DNA of 64,000 nt from an uncultured Paracoccaceae bacterium (GTDB lineage: Bacteria > Pseudomonadota > Alphaproteobacteria > Rhodobacterales > Rhodobacteraceae), in assembly GCA_934500835.1 (NCBI GenBank), contig CAKSTR010000001.1, forward strand, positions 710,854 through 774,853, written 5' to 3'. This document shows, in pieces, positions 25,750 through 33,668 of the stretch. Every line of letters begins with the position of its first letter. The first letter of the stretch is position 1. Below the pieces are notes generated by a model. The model searched no databases. It was not told the origin of the DNA and saw only the letters and a program-made list of their open reading frames with translations. The position numbers were made by a program, and so were the translations under genes.

Positions 25750-26919
25750 ATGCCCATCCTTCCCACCCTTCGGGTCGCCCGTCCCGCGGTCGCGGCTTTT
25801 GCCGCCATGGGGATGGTCTGGGGCACTTTCGCGGCCATCCTGCCCGACCTGAAATCCATGCTGGGGACGGACGAGGCGGAGCTTGGCTTTCTCCTGCTCT
25901 TCACGCCGCTCGCCGCGGTGACGGCCATGCTGTTCGCCCCGGCAATCGGCGGGTGGATGGGGCGGATCGCGCTGCCGGTCTCCACGGGGTTGATGGCGCT
26001 GGCTTTCGCGCTGCCCGGACAGGTTCAGGTGCTGTGGCTGTTCCCGCTGGCGATGATGTGTTGCGGGGCGGCGACCGGCCTGACCGACGTTCTGATGAAC
26101 GCCCGCACCGCGCAGATCGAGCATCAGCGCGGGCTGCATCTGATGAACCTCAGCCACGCCGCCTATTCCTTCGGCTATGCCGGCGCAGCCATCGCCACCG
26201 GCCTGATGCGCGGCATGGCATGGTCGCCGGGGCTGGTGATGGGCGTCATGGCCGGGGTTGCCCTGGTCACGGCCCTTTTCACCATCGAGCGGGATGGCCG
26301 GATCGAGGGCCTGCATGCGCCGAAGGACGGGTCGGGCGGCGGGCTTGGCCTGGTGCCGGTGATCGGCGGGGCGATGGTTCTGGTGGCCTTCCTGACCGAG
26401 AACGCGGCCGAGAACTGGTCGGCCCTGCATATCGAGAAGACCCTGGGCGGCAGTCCCGAACAGGGCTCGATGGGACCGGCGGCAATTGCCCTGACCATGG
26501 GTTTTGCACGGCTGGCGGGGCAAGGCCTGGCGGGGCGGATCGGGCCGTTCCGCCTTTTGAAGGCCGGGGCCGTGATCTCGGCCGCCGGCGCGCTGATTGC
26601 GGCGGCGGCCCTGTCGCCGACGATGGCCTATGCCGGGTTCATCGTGATGGGGATCGGATCGTCGGTCATCGCCCCCACCGCCTTTTCGCTGGTCGGCCGG
26701 CTTGGCCCGGACGAGGCGCGGGCGCGCGCCGTCGCGCGAGCCACGCTTTTCGGCTATTTCGGCTATTTCTTCGGGCCGCCCAGCCTTGGCGTGATCGCAG
26801 GCATCTTCGGGCTGCGGTCGGCCTTCGTCTTTGCCGCAACCATGCTGCTTCTGATCCTGATCCTGGCCCCGGTGATGGCCGCGGTAGCGGGCCGGACGGG
26901 GAAGGTTCAGCGCGCCTGA
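25750..26919 (+). CDS. Major facilitator superfamily transporter
   Basis: 389 residues from ATG 25750, with GCGGAGA eight bases upstream. Twelve hydrophobic segments are visible. The sequence VWGTFAAILPDLKSMLGTDE after TM1 and MMCCGAATGLTDVLMNARTA around TM4 resemble the FucP/YbjJ-like MFS branch rather than drug exporters. A loop between TM6 and TM7 contains ERDGRIEGLHAPKDG. The solute is unknown. The 3' end overlaps the 3' end of the convergent AruI-like gene by 13 bases. Confidence 0.87.
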   Translation: MPILPTLRVARPAVAAFAAMGMVWGTFAAILPDLKSMLGTDEAELGFLLLFTPLAAVTAMLFAPAIGGWMGRIALPVSTGLMALAFALPGQVQVLWLFPLAMMCCGAATGLTDVLMNARTAQIEHQRGLHLMNLSHAAYSFGYAGAAIATGLMRGMAWSPGLVMGVMAGVALVTALFTIERDGRIEGLHAPKDGSGGGLGLVPVIGGAMVLVAFLTENAAENWSALHIEKTLGGSPEQGSMGPAAIALTMGFARLAGQGLAGRIGPFRLLKAGAVISAAGALIAAAALSPTMAYAGFIVMGIGSSVIAPTAFSLVGRLGPDEARARAVARATLFGYFGYFFGPPSLGVIAGIFGLRSAFVFAATMLLLILILAPVMAAVAGRTGKVQRA

Positions 26920-28478
26920 ACCTCGATCAGCCGCGGCCCGGTCATCGGCTGGCGCAGGGCGGCCTTCAGCGCCTCGGGCTCCTGCGCGACCCGTGCGAAG
27001 GACAGGCTGCAGGCGGCGGCGAAATGGGACATGTCGAAGGGGCTGGGACTACAGCCGATCACTCTGGTCTGGGCGGCGATCATCGCCTCGGCGATCTCGC
27101 GGTAGGCGGCGTTGTTCCAGACAAGGAAGGTGACGGGCAGGTTCTCGTCCACCGCCACCCGCAATTCCGCGGGGTCGAAGCCAAGCCCGCCATCGCCGAT
27201 CAGGCAGGTGACATGGGCCCCGCTTGCGACGGCCGCCCCGATGGCGGCACCGGGACCGAAGCCAAGCGCGCCATAGCCGGTGGCCGCGTTGAACCAGCCG
27301 CCGGGGCGATCGTGGTCATAGGTCAGGTTGGCGGCATAGACCGGCTGGGTGCTGTCGCCCACGATCAGGCTGCCGGGCAGGGCGGCCCGGATCGCCTCGA
27401 CCATGGCCAGCTGGCCCGGCATCGCGGGATGAAGATCGCCGAGCTCGGCCCTTGCCGCGGCCATGGCGGCTGCGGCAAGGGTGGCGCCCTCGCCCTTGCG
27501 GGCGGCGATCCGCGGCAGAAGCGCGGCGGCAAAGGCCGGGGCATCGGCGCGGATCGGCAGCCGCGCCTTGTGGCGGGCCAGCTGGTCGGCGCAGATGTCC
27601 ACCCGGATCATCCCCGACAGGTCGGGCAACTGGCCGTTGACATACATGTCGTAATCGGTCGGCCCCAGTTCGGTGCCAAGGGCAAGGATTGCATCGGCCT
27701 CGCGGATCAGCGCGCGGGTTGCGGCAAGGCTGGGCGAGGCGGCGACGGTCAGGGGATGGCCATGCATCAGCCCCCGCGCGTTCGAGGTCTGGATGACGGG
27801 CGCATCCAGCGCCTCGGCCAGCGCCCGAAGGGCCGGTTCCGCATGGCGCATGCCGCCGCCGATCAGGATCACCGGGCGGCGGGCCGCGTTCAAGAGGGCT
27901 GCCGCCTCGTCCAGCACCTGCGGCGCGGCAGGCGGGGCGACAGGCGGGGCGACCGGGGCGGAAAGCGGCGGACAGGGCAGGCCCATCACATCGGTCGGGA
28001 TCTCGATATGCGCCGGGCCGGGCCGGGCGCCAAGCATCGCCGCGAAGGCCCGGTCCAGCACGGGGCCAAGATCCGCCGGATCTTCCAGCCGCTCGCTATG
28101 GCACAGCGGGCGCACCATGGCCGCCTGATCGGGCAATTCATGCAGCATCCCAAGACCAAGCCCCAGAGAGGCGCGGCGGTTGACGCCCGAGATCACCAGC
28201 ATCGGCACCGAATCCGCCTTGGCCTGCGCCATCGGAGTCAGCGTGTTGGTCAGCCCCGGGCCGGTGATGACGAAGGCGACGCCGGGCTTGCCGCTGACGC
28301 GGGCATAACCATCGGCCATGAAGCCCGCGCCCTGTTCATGGCGCGGCGTGACATGGCGGATCTGCCCCGAGGCAAGGCCGCGGTACAACTCGATCGTGTG
28401 GACGCCGGGGATGCCGAAGACCACCTCGACCCCGCGCGCCGCCAGACCTTCGACCAGACGTTCCCCGACCGTCGTCAT
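26907..28478 (-). CDS. Thiamine-diphosphate decarboxylase, AruI-like (2-ketoarginine decarboxylase type)
   Basis: 523 residues of the IlvB-like ThDP family. TPRHEQGAGFMADGYARVSG carries the activating Glu, FVITGPGLTNTLTPMAQA follows, and the cofactor motif is LIGDGGLGFDPAELRVAVDE ending in WNNAAY (GDG-x(n)-NN). Adjacent to an AruH-like transaminase, it matches the arginine transaminase pathway of Pseudomonas: AruH converts arginine to 5-guanidino-2-oxopentanoate and AruI decarboxylates it to 4-guanidinobutanal. It starts inside the transaminase stop (ATGA). Generic acetolactate-synthase annotation is the alternative, but the partner gene argues against it. Confidence 0.75.
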   Translation of the reverse strand: MTTVGERLVEGLAARGVEVVFGIPGVHTIELYRGLASGQIRHVTPRHEQGAGFMADGYARVSGKPGVAFVITGPGLTNTLTPMAQAKADSVPMLVISGVNRRASLGLGLGMLHELPDQAAMVRPLCHSERLEDPADLGPVLDRAFAAMLGARPGPAHIEIPTDVMGLPCPPLSAPVAPPVAPPAAPQVLDEAAALLNAARRPVILIGGGMRHAEPALRALAEALDAPVIQTSNARGLMHGHPLTVAASPSLAATRALIREADAILALGTELGPTDYDMYVNGQLPDLSGMIRVDICADQLARHKARLPIRADAPAFAAALLPRIAARKGEGATLAAAAMAAARAELGDLHPAMPGQLAMVEAIRAALPGSLIVGDSTQPVYAANLTYDHDRPGGWFNAATGYGALGFGPGAAIGAAVASGAHVTCLIGDGGLGFDPAELRVAVDENLPVTFLVWNNAAYREIAEAMIAAQTRVIGCSPSPFDMSHFAAACSLSFARVAQEPEALKAALRQPMTGPRLIEVQAR

Positions 28479-29662
28479 GCCGCATTCCCCCTGTTGGCCG
28501 CCGCATGGGCAGCAATGCGTTCCGCCGCGCGGGCGATCAGCCCGTCCTCGACCGTCAGGGACAGGCGCAGCCAGCCCCGCAGACCTTCGCCGAAGCTTTC
28601 GCCCGGCATCACCGCAACATCCCTCTCGGCCAGCAGGCCAAGGGCGAAGTCGCGGCCCGAAAGCCCGGTCGAGCGCACATCGACCAGCGCGAACATCCCC
28701 GCTTCGGGCCGATGGACCCGCAGACCCGCCACACCGTCCAGCGCCCGCACCAATAGGTCGGCTCGGGCGGCAAAGCGTGCCACCATCCCCGGCGCAACCG
28801 GCGAAGGCGTCGAGACGGCCAGCGCCGTCATGTCCGCGATGAAGGGCTGGCTGCCGAAGAGCATGGTCTCGGACAGCGGCAGAAGCCGCTCGGCGAACTC
28901 GGCCGGACCCACCACCCAGCCCGACCGGAAGCCGGGGGCCGCGTGCGATTTCGAGATCGACGAGGCGACCACCACCCGCTCGGCCAGGTCCGGCAGGTCC
29001 AGCGGCGAGGCGAAGGGCACGCCGGGGAAGACCATCTCCTCATAGACCTCATCGGCCACGATCCACAGGTCGTGCCGGCGCGCCACCTCGCCCAAGGCGG
29101 CGATGTCGTCGCGGCGCAGCACGGCCCCGGTTGGGTTGTGCGGGGTGTTGAGGAAAAGGACACGGGTGCGCGGCGTGATCCTCGCCTCCACATCGGCCGG
29201 GTCCATGCGGAAACCGCGCTCGGCCCGCAAGGGAACGGTCACCATCCGCGCACCGGCCTGCGCGATCAGCCCCTCATAGGTGGCATACATCGGATCGCCG
29301 ACAAGGATCTCGTCGCCCGGTTGCAGCAGGGTGCGGAAGGCGGCGTAAAGACAGGTCTGCGTCCCGGGCAGGCAGATCACCTGATCGGTCGAGAACGCCC
29401 GCCCCCGCCGTGCGGCATAGCGCCGGGCAAGGGCCGCGACCAGCAAGGGCTCGCCCCGGCCGTTAGAATAGCCGGTGCGGCCCGCGGCCATGGCCCGGCC
29501 GGCCTCGGCGATCAGCTCGGGCGGCGTGGGCACGTCCGGCTCGCCGATGGTCAGCTCGATGATGGCGCGGCCCTCGGCCTTGGCGGCGCGGGCCAGGGTA
29601 TGCACCTCCCATTTGTCCGAACCCAGTCCGGCCAGCCGCCCGGTCACATCCGCATATCTCAT
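28475..29662 (-). CDS. PLP aminotransferase, AruH-like (arginine:pyruvate transaminase type)
   Basis: 395 residues, fold type I class I/II aminotransferase. TLNTPHNPTG-type motif appears as LNTPHNPTGAVLRRDD. The PLP lysine is in ASSISKSHAAPGFRSGWVVG and the C-terminal arginine contact lies near the end (LRGWLRLSLTV). Blocks such as LPGTQTCLYAAFRTLLQPGD, GDPMYATYEGLIAQAGARMV and MFALVDVRSTGLS resemble what I remember of Pseudomonas AruH more than AspC. It is the middle gene of a tetR-aruH-aruI-like operon with four-base overlaps at both ends. True donor specificity (arginine or another basic amino acid) is inferred. Confidence 0.75.
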   Translation of the reverse strand: MRYADVTGRLAGLGSDKWEVHTLARAAKAEGRAIIELTIGEPDVPTPPELIAEAGRAMAAGRTGYSNGRGEPLLVAALARRYAARRGRAFSTDQVICLPGTQTCLYAAFRTLLQPGDEILVGDPMYATYEGLIAQAGARMVTVPLRAERGFRMDPADVEARITPRTRVLFLNTPHNPTGAVLRRDDIAALGEVARRHDLWIVADEVYEEMVFPGVPFASPLDLPDLAERVVVASSISKSHAAPGFRSGWVVGPAEFAERLLPLSETMLFGSQPFIADMTALAVSTPSPVAPGMVARFAARADLLVRALDGVAGLRVHRPEAGMFALVDVRSTGLSGRDFALGLLAERDVAVMPGESFGEGLRGWLRLSLTVEDGLIARAAERIAAHAAANRGNAA

Positions 29663-30387
29663 CCTGCGCCTCCTTCCGGTGCCACGCCTGCCGACGGCGG
29701 CCAGCCCATGCTGCCGCCCACATCCCCGCCGAAACCGGGGCCGAGTTCGGGGATGAACGTGCCCTGCGACAGCAGATCCACCCCCAGTATGGCCCCGACC
29801 GAGGTCAGCCCGATGCGCACCAACTCGCCGGGCGCAAAGCCGTGCGGCAGCACCCCGCCCTCCATCCAGAGCCCGTCGATGACGGCATTGCAGGCGATGG
29901 CCTCGCGCCGCATCTGCTCATCGGTCGCGCCGGGCCGGCCGAGACCGGCGATCAGCCCCTGCAACACATCGCGATAGCGCAGATAGCCCCGCTCATGCGC
30001 GGCCAGAAGGGCGGGGTCGGCGCGCACCGTGTGCAGATAGCCGGCCCAAAGCCCGACAGCAGCCGAATCGAGCACCGGCGGGCGCAGCGAGGCCGCGACA
30101 AAGACCGCCAGCCGCTCCTCGGGCGCGGCACCCGCGCCGGACAGCGCCTCGGAGCCCTTGTCCGTCATCCCGTCGATCAATTGGCGATAGGCCGCCCGCG
30201 ACAACTCGTCCTTCGAGCCGAAATAGTGCCGGATCAGCCCCGGCGTGACCCCTGCCCGTTCGGCAATGGCCCGGACGGTGGCAGCCCGTGCCCCCCCCTC
30301 CGAGACCAGCGCCTGCGTGGCCGCGATCAGCGCCTCGCGGCGGCTGTCCTCGCTTTCACGACGGTAGGGGCGACGGTCGGTCTTCAT
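29659..30387 (-). CDS. TetR-family transcriptional regulator
   Basis: 242 residues from ATG 30387. The N-terminal helix-turn-helix is VRAIAERAGVTPGLIRHYFG at about 38-57, following RREALIAATQALVSEGG. The C-terminal ligand domain resembles the BetI-like branch (AVGLWAGYLHTVRADPALLA). Its stop overlaps the AruH-like start (ATGA), so it heads the operon and very likely regulates itself and the two enzymes, as local TetR regulators do. An AT-richer stretch just upstream (TTATACATCTGCACAATCAG at 30402-30421) is a candidate promoter/operator, not proven. Confidence 0.87.
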   Translation of the reverse strand: MKTDRRPYRRESEDSRREALIAATQALVSEGGARAATVRAIAERAGVTPGLIRHYFGSKDELSRAAYRQLIDGMTDKGSEALSGAGAAPEERLAVFVAASLRPPVLDSAAVGLWAGYLHTVRADPALLAAHERGYLRYRDVLQGLIAGLGRPGATDEQMRREAIACNAVIDGLWMEGGVLPHGFAPGELVRIGLTSVGAILGVDLLSQGTFIPELGPGFGGDVGGSMGWPPSAGVAPEGGAG

Positions 30388-30459
30388 GGCTGCCGGCTTT
30401 GTTATACATCTGCACAATCAGACAGGTTCCGGCCCGATGCAAGCGGCGGTTTCAAAAGG

Positions 30460-30687
30460 GGCGCCTTGCGGCGCAAGCCTGTCCTCTCGCCTCTGCGCGC
30501 AAGCGCGCAACCGGCGAGGGTGACATGCCTCCGGCGGGGATATTTGCACCAAAGTGAAAGGGCCTCCTTCACTTTGGGACAAATATCCTGGGGGTTTGGG
30601 GGTGAAACCCCCATCGGACGACCGGGTCCACACAAGACTCGCCGCCCGCAAGGGCTTGGGGCGGCAGCCGTTCCGCCTGATCCCGGG
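30460..30687. repeat. Dispersed repeat, composite palindromic form (site 5)
   Basis: This fills the 300-base gap between the tetR and CDF genes. Inner arms 30538-30558 (GGATATTTGCACCAAAGTGA...) and 30568-30588 (...GGGACAAATATCC) are complementary with about two mismatches. A GC hairpin GGGGGTTTGGGGGTGAAACC lies at 30589-30612. The left flank GCAAGCCTGTCCTCTCGCC is the reverse complement, nearly base for base, of the right flank of site 7, and CTTGGGGCGGCAGCCGTTCC at 30656 matches the outer motif of sites 6 and 7. So this is a composite unit of about 230 bp. Confidence 0.85.
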
Positions 30688-31584
30688 TCAGGTGCCGGGA
30701 TTGCCATCCTTCGGGGCGACATCCTTGTGGATGATCACATCAGCCTGCGGGTAGGTCTTCAGAATCGCCCGGCGCAGCGACGCCCCGATTTCATGCGCCT
30801 CGCGCAGGGTCTGATCGCCGTCCAGTTCGATGTGAAGATTGATGAAGATGCGCCGCCCGGCCGTGCGCGTCTTGAGATCGTGGAAGCCATGGACCCCGGG
30901 CCAGCCGCGCGCCATGCGGGCGATGCCGTCGATCACCTCGGGGTCGGCCCGGCGGTCCATCAGCGCATCCCAGGCACCGCGGCCGATCTGCAGCGCGCCG
31001 AACACCATCACCACCGCCGCCACCAGCGCCACCAGCCCGTCGACCGTCGACAGCCCCCAGCGGGACGAGGCGTAAAGCGCGAAGACCGCGCCGGCCCCGG
31101 GCAAGAGGTCCCCGATGTAATGCAGCCGGTCCGCCGCCACCACCTTGCTGCCCGTGCGCCGCGCCACCCTGCCCTGCCACCAGACCAGCACCAGCGTCAG
31201 CGCCATCGAGACCAGCATCACCGCGATGCCCAGTCCCTCATCCACAAGACGGGGCGGCTCGGGCGCCATCAGCCGGCCGACGGCCGACCAGCCGATCAGA
31301 CAGGCCGAGCCGAGGATGAATACCGCCTGCGCCAGTGCTGCCAGATCCTCGGCAGAACTGTGACCGAAGGCGTGATCCTCATCCGCGGGGCGCGCGGCAT
31401 AGATCAGCGCGGCGGCGGCGGCGAGGCTCATCATCAGATCTAGCGCGGAGTCGGCCAGCGAGGCCGCGATCGAAAGCGCCCCGGTCGCCGCCAGCGCCCA
31501 GAGTTTCAGCGCGACCAGCGTTGCAGATACTGCAACCGAAGCCAGCCCGGCCGTCAGCGTCAGTCTGGTATCCCGATCAGCCAT
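30688..31584 (-). CDS. Cation diffusion facilitator (CDF) metal exporter
   Basis: 298 residues from ATG 31584 with AGGA upstream. The CDF core is visible: helix pair around 10-60 with ASLADSALDLMMSLAAA (TM2 Asp residues of the transport site), DEDHAFGHSSAEDLAALAQ (the HxxGH-like loop), TM5 VVAADRLHYIGDLLPGAG with the second metal pair His/Asp, and the cytoplasmic domain GVHGFHDLKTRTAGRRIFIN with HIELDGDQTLREAHEI. These proteins export Zn2+, Fe2+ or Mn2+ by proton antiport. The TM2/TM5 residues Asp-Asp and His-Asp are FieF/ZitB-like; the ion is not certain. Confidence 0.9.
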   Translation of the reverse strand: MADRDTRLTLTAGLASVAVSATLVALKLWALAATGALSIAASLADSALDLMMSLAAAAALIYAARPADEDHAFGHSSAEDLAALAQAVFILGSACLIGWSAVGRLMAPEPPRLVDEGLGIAVMLVSMALTLVLVWWQGRVARRTGSKVVAADRLHYIGDLLPGAGAVFALYASSRWGLSTVDGLVALVAAVVMVFGALQIGRGAWDALMDRRADPEVIDGIARMARGWPGVHGFHDLKTRTAGRRIFINLHIELDGDQTLREAHEIGASLRRAILKTYPQADVIIHKDVAPKDGNPGT

Positions 31585-31659
31585 CGTCCTGTCCGCACGC
31601 CTATAGACCCTGATGTCCACAAGTCGGAGCGCTAGCGTCCGTGGCCCGGTAGCGCAAGC

Positions 31660-32283
31660 CTACTCGATGATTTCTCCGGGCGCGACGCCCCAGAGCGCGG
31701 CCTTGGCAATCCAGCCCCGCTCGCCCGAAGACTGGATGCGGCACCAGTCGGGCTGGCATTCCAGCACGCGGCCGATCACGCCGATCTCTGCCTGCGCCAC
31801 CACCCGGGCATTGGCCGAGGGGCTGTCGCGCAGTTCGGCCATGTCCAGCGTGACGATGACCGAGCGTGTGCCCGAGAGCAGCGCGTAATGGACCCAGCCG
31901 CCGGCGCCATCCTGATCCTCGACACGGCGCCAGTTGTCGAACTCGGCCGTGATCTTCAGCGGCATGCCGGGGCGGGTGAAGACCCAGTCGATGCGGTGGG
32001 TCAGGCCGGGGCCGCGCCTTGCGTTGCCCTCATCGCCCTTCAGGCTGACAAAACGCGGCAGGGGCAGGTTGGTGACGCAGCCAAAGCCCGGCTTGCAGTC
32101 CTTTTCCTTCTTCGTGGTCGCAGGAACCGCCGCACCGGCAACAAGCTCGGCCTCGGCAGCGGCAAGAGCGGGGGCGGGGCTATCCTCGGTGCTTGTCTGG
32201 GCCCTGAGCGGCAGCCCATGCCCGCCGGCCCACAAGGCGCCTGCCAGGGTCGCCAGCGCGACAAATCTTCCGATCCGCATCAT
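31660..32283 (-). CDS. Exported bacterial-SH3-domain protein
   Basis: 207 residues from ATG 32283 (a second ATG follows directly), with GGAAGGGG upstream. RIGRFVALATLAGALWAGG is a signal peptide. After a low-complexity linker (TSTEDSPAPALAAAEAE) the protein has two SH3-like blocks: LPRFVSLKGDEGNARRGPGL near 100 and VTLDMAELRDSPSANARVVA near 150, closed by CQPDWCRIQSSGERGWIA with two cysteines. This is the bacterial SH3 family (PF06347 type) common as a single periplasmic protein in Rhodobacteraceae. It probably binds cell-wall material or another protein; the role is unknown. It is divergent from the dehydrogenase at 32437. Confidence 0.83.
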   Translation of the reverse strand: MMRIGRFVALATLAGALWAGGHGLPLRAQTSTEDSPAPALAAAEAELVAGAAVPATTKKEKDCKPGFGCVTNLPLPRFVSLKGDEGNARRGPGLTHRIDWVFTRPGMPLKITAEFDNWRRVEDQDGAGGWVHYALLSGTRSVIVTLDMAELRDSPSANARVVAQAEIGVIGRVLECQPDWCRIQSSGERGWIAKAALWGVAPGEIIE

Positions 32284-32436
32284 CCGCCCCTTCCGGCGCC
32301 GGCGGCTTCGCGGCTTTCCGCCTGCGAAATGCCGTCCGCCCTTGCCCATGCCTCGTGCCCGGGGGCTTGTGAACCGCCCCGCTTCCCGCCACTGTGCCTC
32401 AGAGCGGACCGATTTGAAAGACCCCGGGGAGAAGCC

Positions 32437-33423
32437 ATGCCAATCCAGCGCCTGAGTGTTGTCGTCACGCGACGCCTGCCCGAGATCGTCGAGACGCGGT
32501 TGAAGGAACTCTTCGACGTCGAGCTGCGCGAAACCGACAGCAAGATGACGCGCGAGGAACTGGCGGCGGCGATGGCGCGGGCCGATGTGCTGGTGCCGAC
32601 GATCACCGATCAGATCGACGCAGGGCTGATCGCGCAGGCGGGCGGCAAGCTGAAACTGATCGCCAATTACGGCGCCGGGGTGGACCATATCGACGTCGCC
32701 ACCGCGCGCCAGCGCGGCATCCTGGTGTCGAACACCCCCGGAGTGGTGACCGAAGACACCGCAGATATGGTGATGGCGCTGATCATGGCCGTCACCCGCC
32801 GCATCCCCGAAGGTCTGGCCGTGATGCAGGCCGGCGGCTGGCAGGGCTGGTCGCCGATGTCCTTCCTTGGCCACCGCCTGGCCGGCAAGCGGCTTGGCAT
32901 CCTTGGCATGGGCCGGATCGGCAGCGCCGTGGCCCGCCGCGCCAAGGCGTTCGGGCTGCAGGTGCACTACCACAACCGCCGCCGCCAGCGCCCCGAGCTG
33001 GAAGCCGAGCTTGAGGCGACCTGGTGGGAAAGCCTTGACCAGATGCTGGCCCGGATGGATATCGTCTCTGTCAACTGCCCGCATACGCCCTCGACCTTCC
33101 ACCTTCTGAATGCGCGGCGGCTGAAGCTGATGAAGGCCTCGGCGGTGGTGGTGAACACCTCGCGTGGCGAGATCATCGACGAGAACGCCCTGACCCGCGC
33201 CCTGCGCGCCGGAGAACTGGCGGGGGCCGGTCTCGACGTCTACGAGCATGGCACCGAGATCAACCCCCGGCTGCGCGAAGTGCCCAACGTGGTCCTGCTG
33301 CCGCATATGGGATCGGCCACCATCGAGGGCCGGCTGGAGATGGGCGAGAAAGTCATCATCAACATCAAGACCTTCGCCGACGGCCACCGCCCGCCGGATC
33401 AGGTCGTCCCCGGCATGCTCTGA
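32437..33423 (+). CDS. D-2-hydroxyacid dehydrogenase (glyoxylate/hydroxypyruvate reductase type)
   Basis: 328 residues from ATG 32437, with GGGGAGAAG upstream. The NAD-binding motif RLGILGMGRIGSAVARRAKA is at about 148-167. Catalytic Arg is in VVNTSRGEIIDENAL, Glu in LDVYEHGTEINPRL and His in VVLLPHMGSAT. The N-terminal substrate domain reads LIANYGAGVDHIDVATARQR. This is the GyaR-like branch, which reduces glyoxylate or hydroxypyruvate or oxidises D-glycerate. It is monocistronic and divergent from the SH3 protein. Confidence 0.9.
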   Translation: MPIQRLSVVVTRRLPEIVETRLKELFDVELRETDSKMTREELAAAMARADVLVPTITDQIDAGLIAQAGGKLKLIANYGAGVDHIDVATARQRGILVSNTPGVVTEDTADMVMALIMAVTRRIPEGLAVMQAGGWQGWSPMSFLGHRLAGKRLGILGMGRIGSAVARRAKAFGLQVHYHNRRRQRPELEAELEATWWESLDQMLARMDIVSVNCPHTPSTFHLLNARRLKLMKASAVVVNTSRGEIIDENALTRALRAGELAGAGLDVYEHGTEINPRLREVPNVVLLPHMGSATIEGRLEMGEKVIINIKTFADGHRPPDQVVPGML

Positions 33424-33435
33424 CCTCTGCGTTCC

Positions 33436-33665
33436 AAAGGAGCGGCTGCCGCCGCAAGCCTCTGGTTCGGGCTGCCGGCATCTCGTGTGACTGCCGGAGG
33501 CTGATGGGGGCATTCTGCCCCCAAACCCCCTGAGGATATTTCTTCCAAGATGAAATAAGCCTTTCATCTTGGCGGAAATATCCCCGCCGGAGGCAAAACC
33601 CGATTCGGTTGCGTCTGAAAGGCGCAGAGGCGAGACGAAAGGCTTGCGGCGACAGCCGCTCCTTT
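33436..33665. repeat. Dispersed repeat, composite palindromic form (site 6)
   Basis: A complete composite unit between convergent genes. The outer arms AAAGGAGCGGCTGCCGCCGC... (33436-33461) and ...GGCGACAGCCGCTCCTTT (33638-33665) are inverted copies. Inside are a GC hairpin (GGGGGCATTCTGCCCCC at 33506-33522) and a palindrome 33534-33583 whose arms read GGATATTTCTTCCAAGATGA and TTTCATCTTGGCGGAAATAT, with partial mismatch. The arm sequence AAGATGAAA replaces the AAGTGAA of other copies. Confidence 0.88.
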
Positions 33666-33668
33666 CCT

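Noticed and set aside
25953..29045. A 1,030-codon open frame on the plus strand across the MFS, AruI-like and AruH-like genes
   Set aside because: It overlaps three well-supported genes, two of them on the other strand, is low-complexity (Arg, Gly, Pro, His) and shows no family. High-GC DNA with few stop codons produces such frames.
33436..33665. Composite repeat as an insertion sequence
   Set aside because: No transposase frame is inside it or nearby and no target duplication is visible at the edges. At best it is a non-autonomous element.
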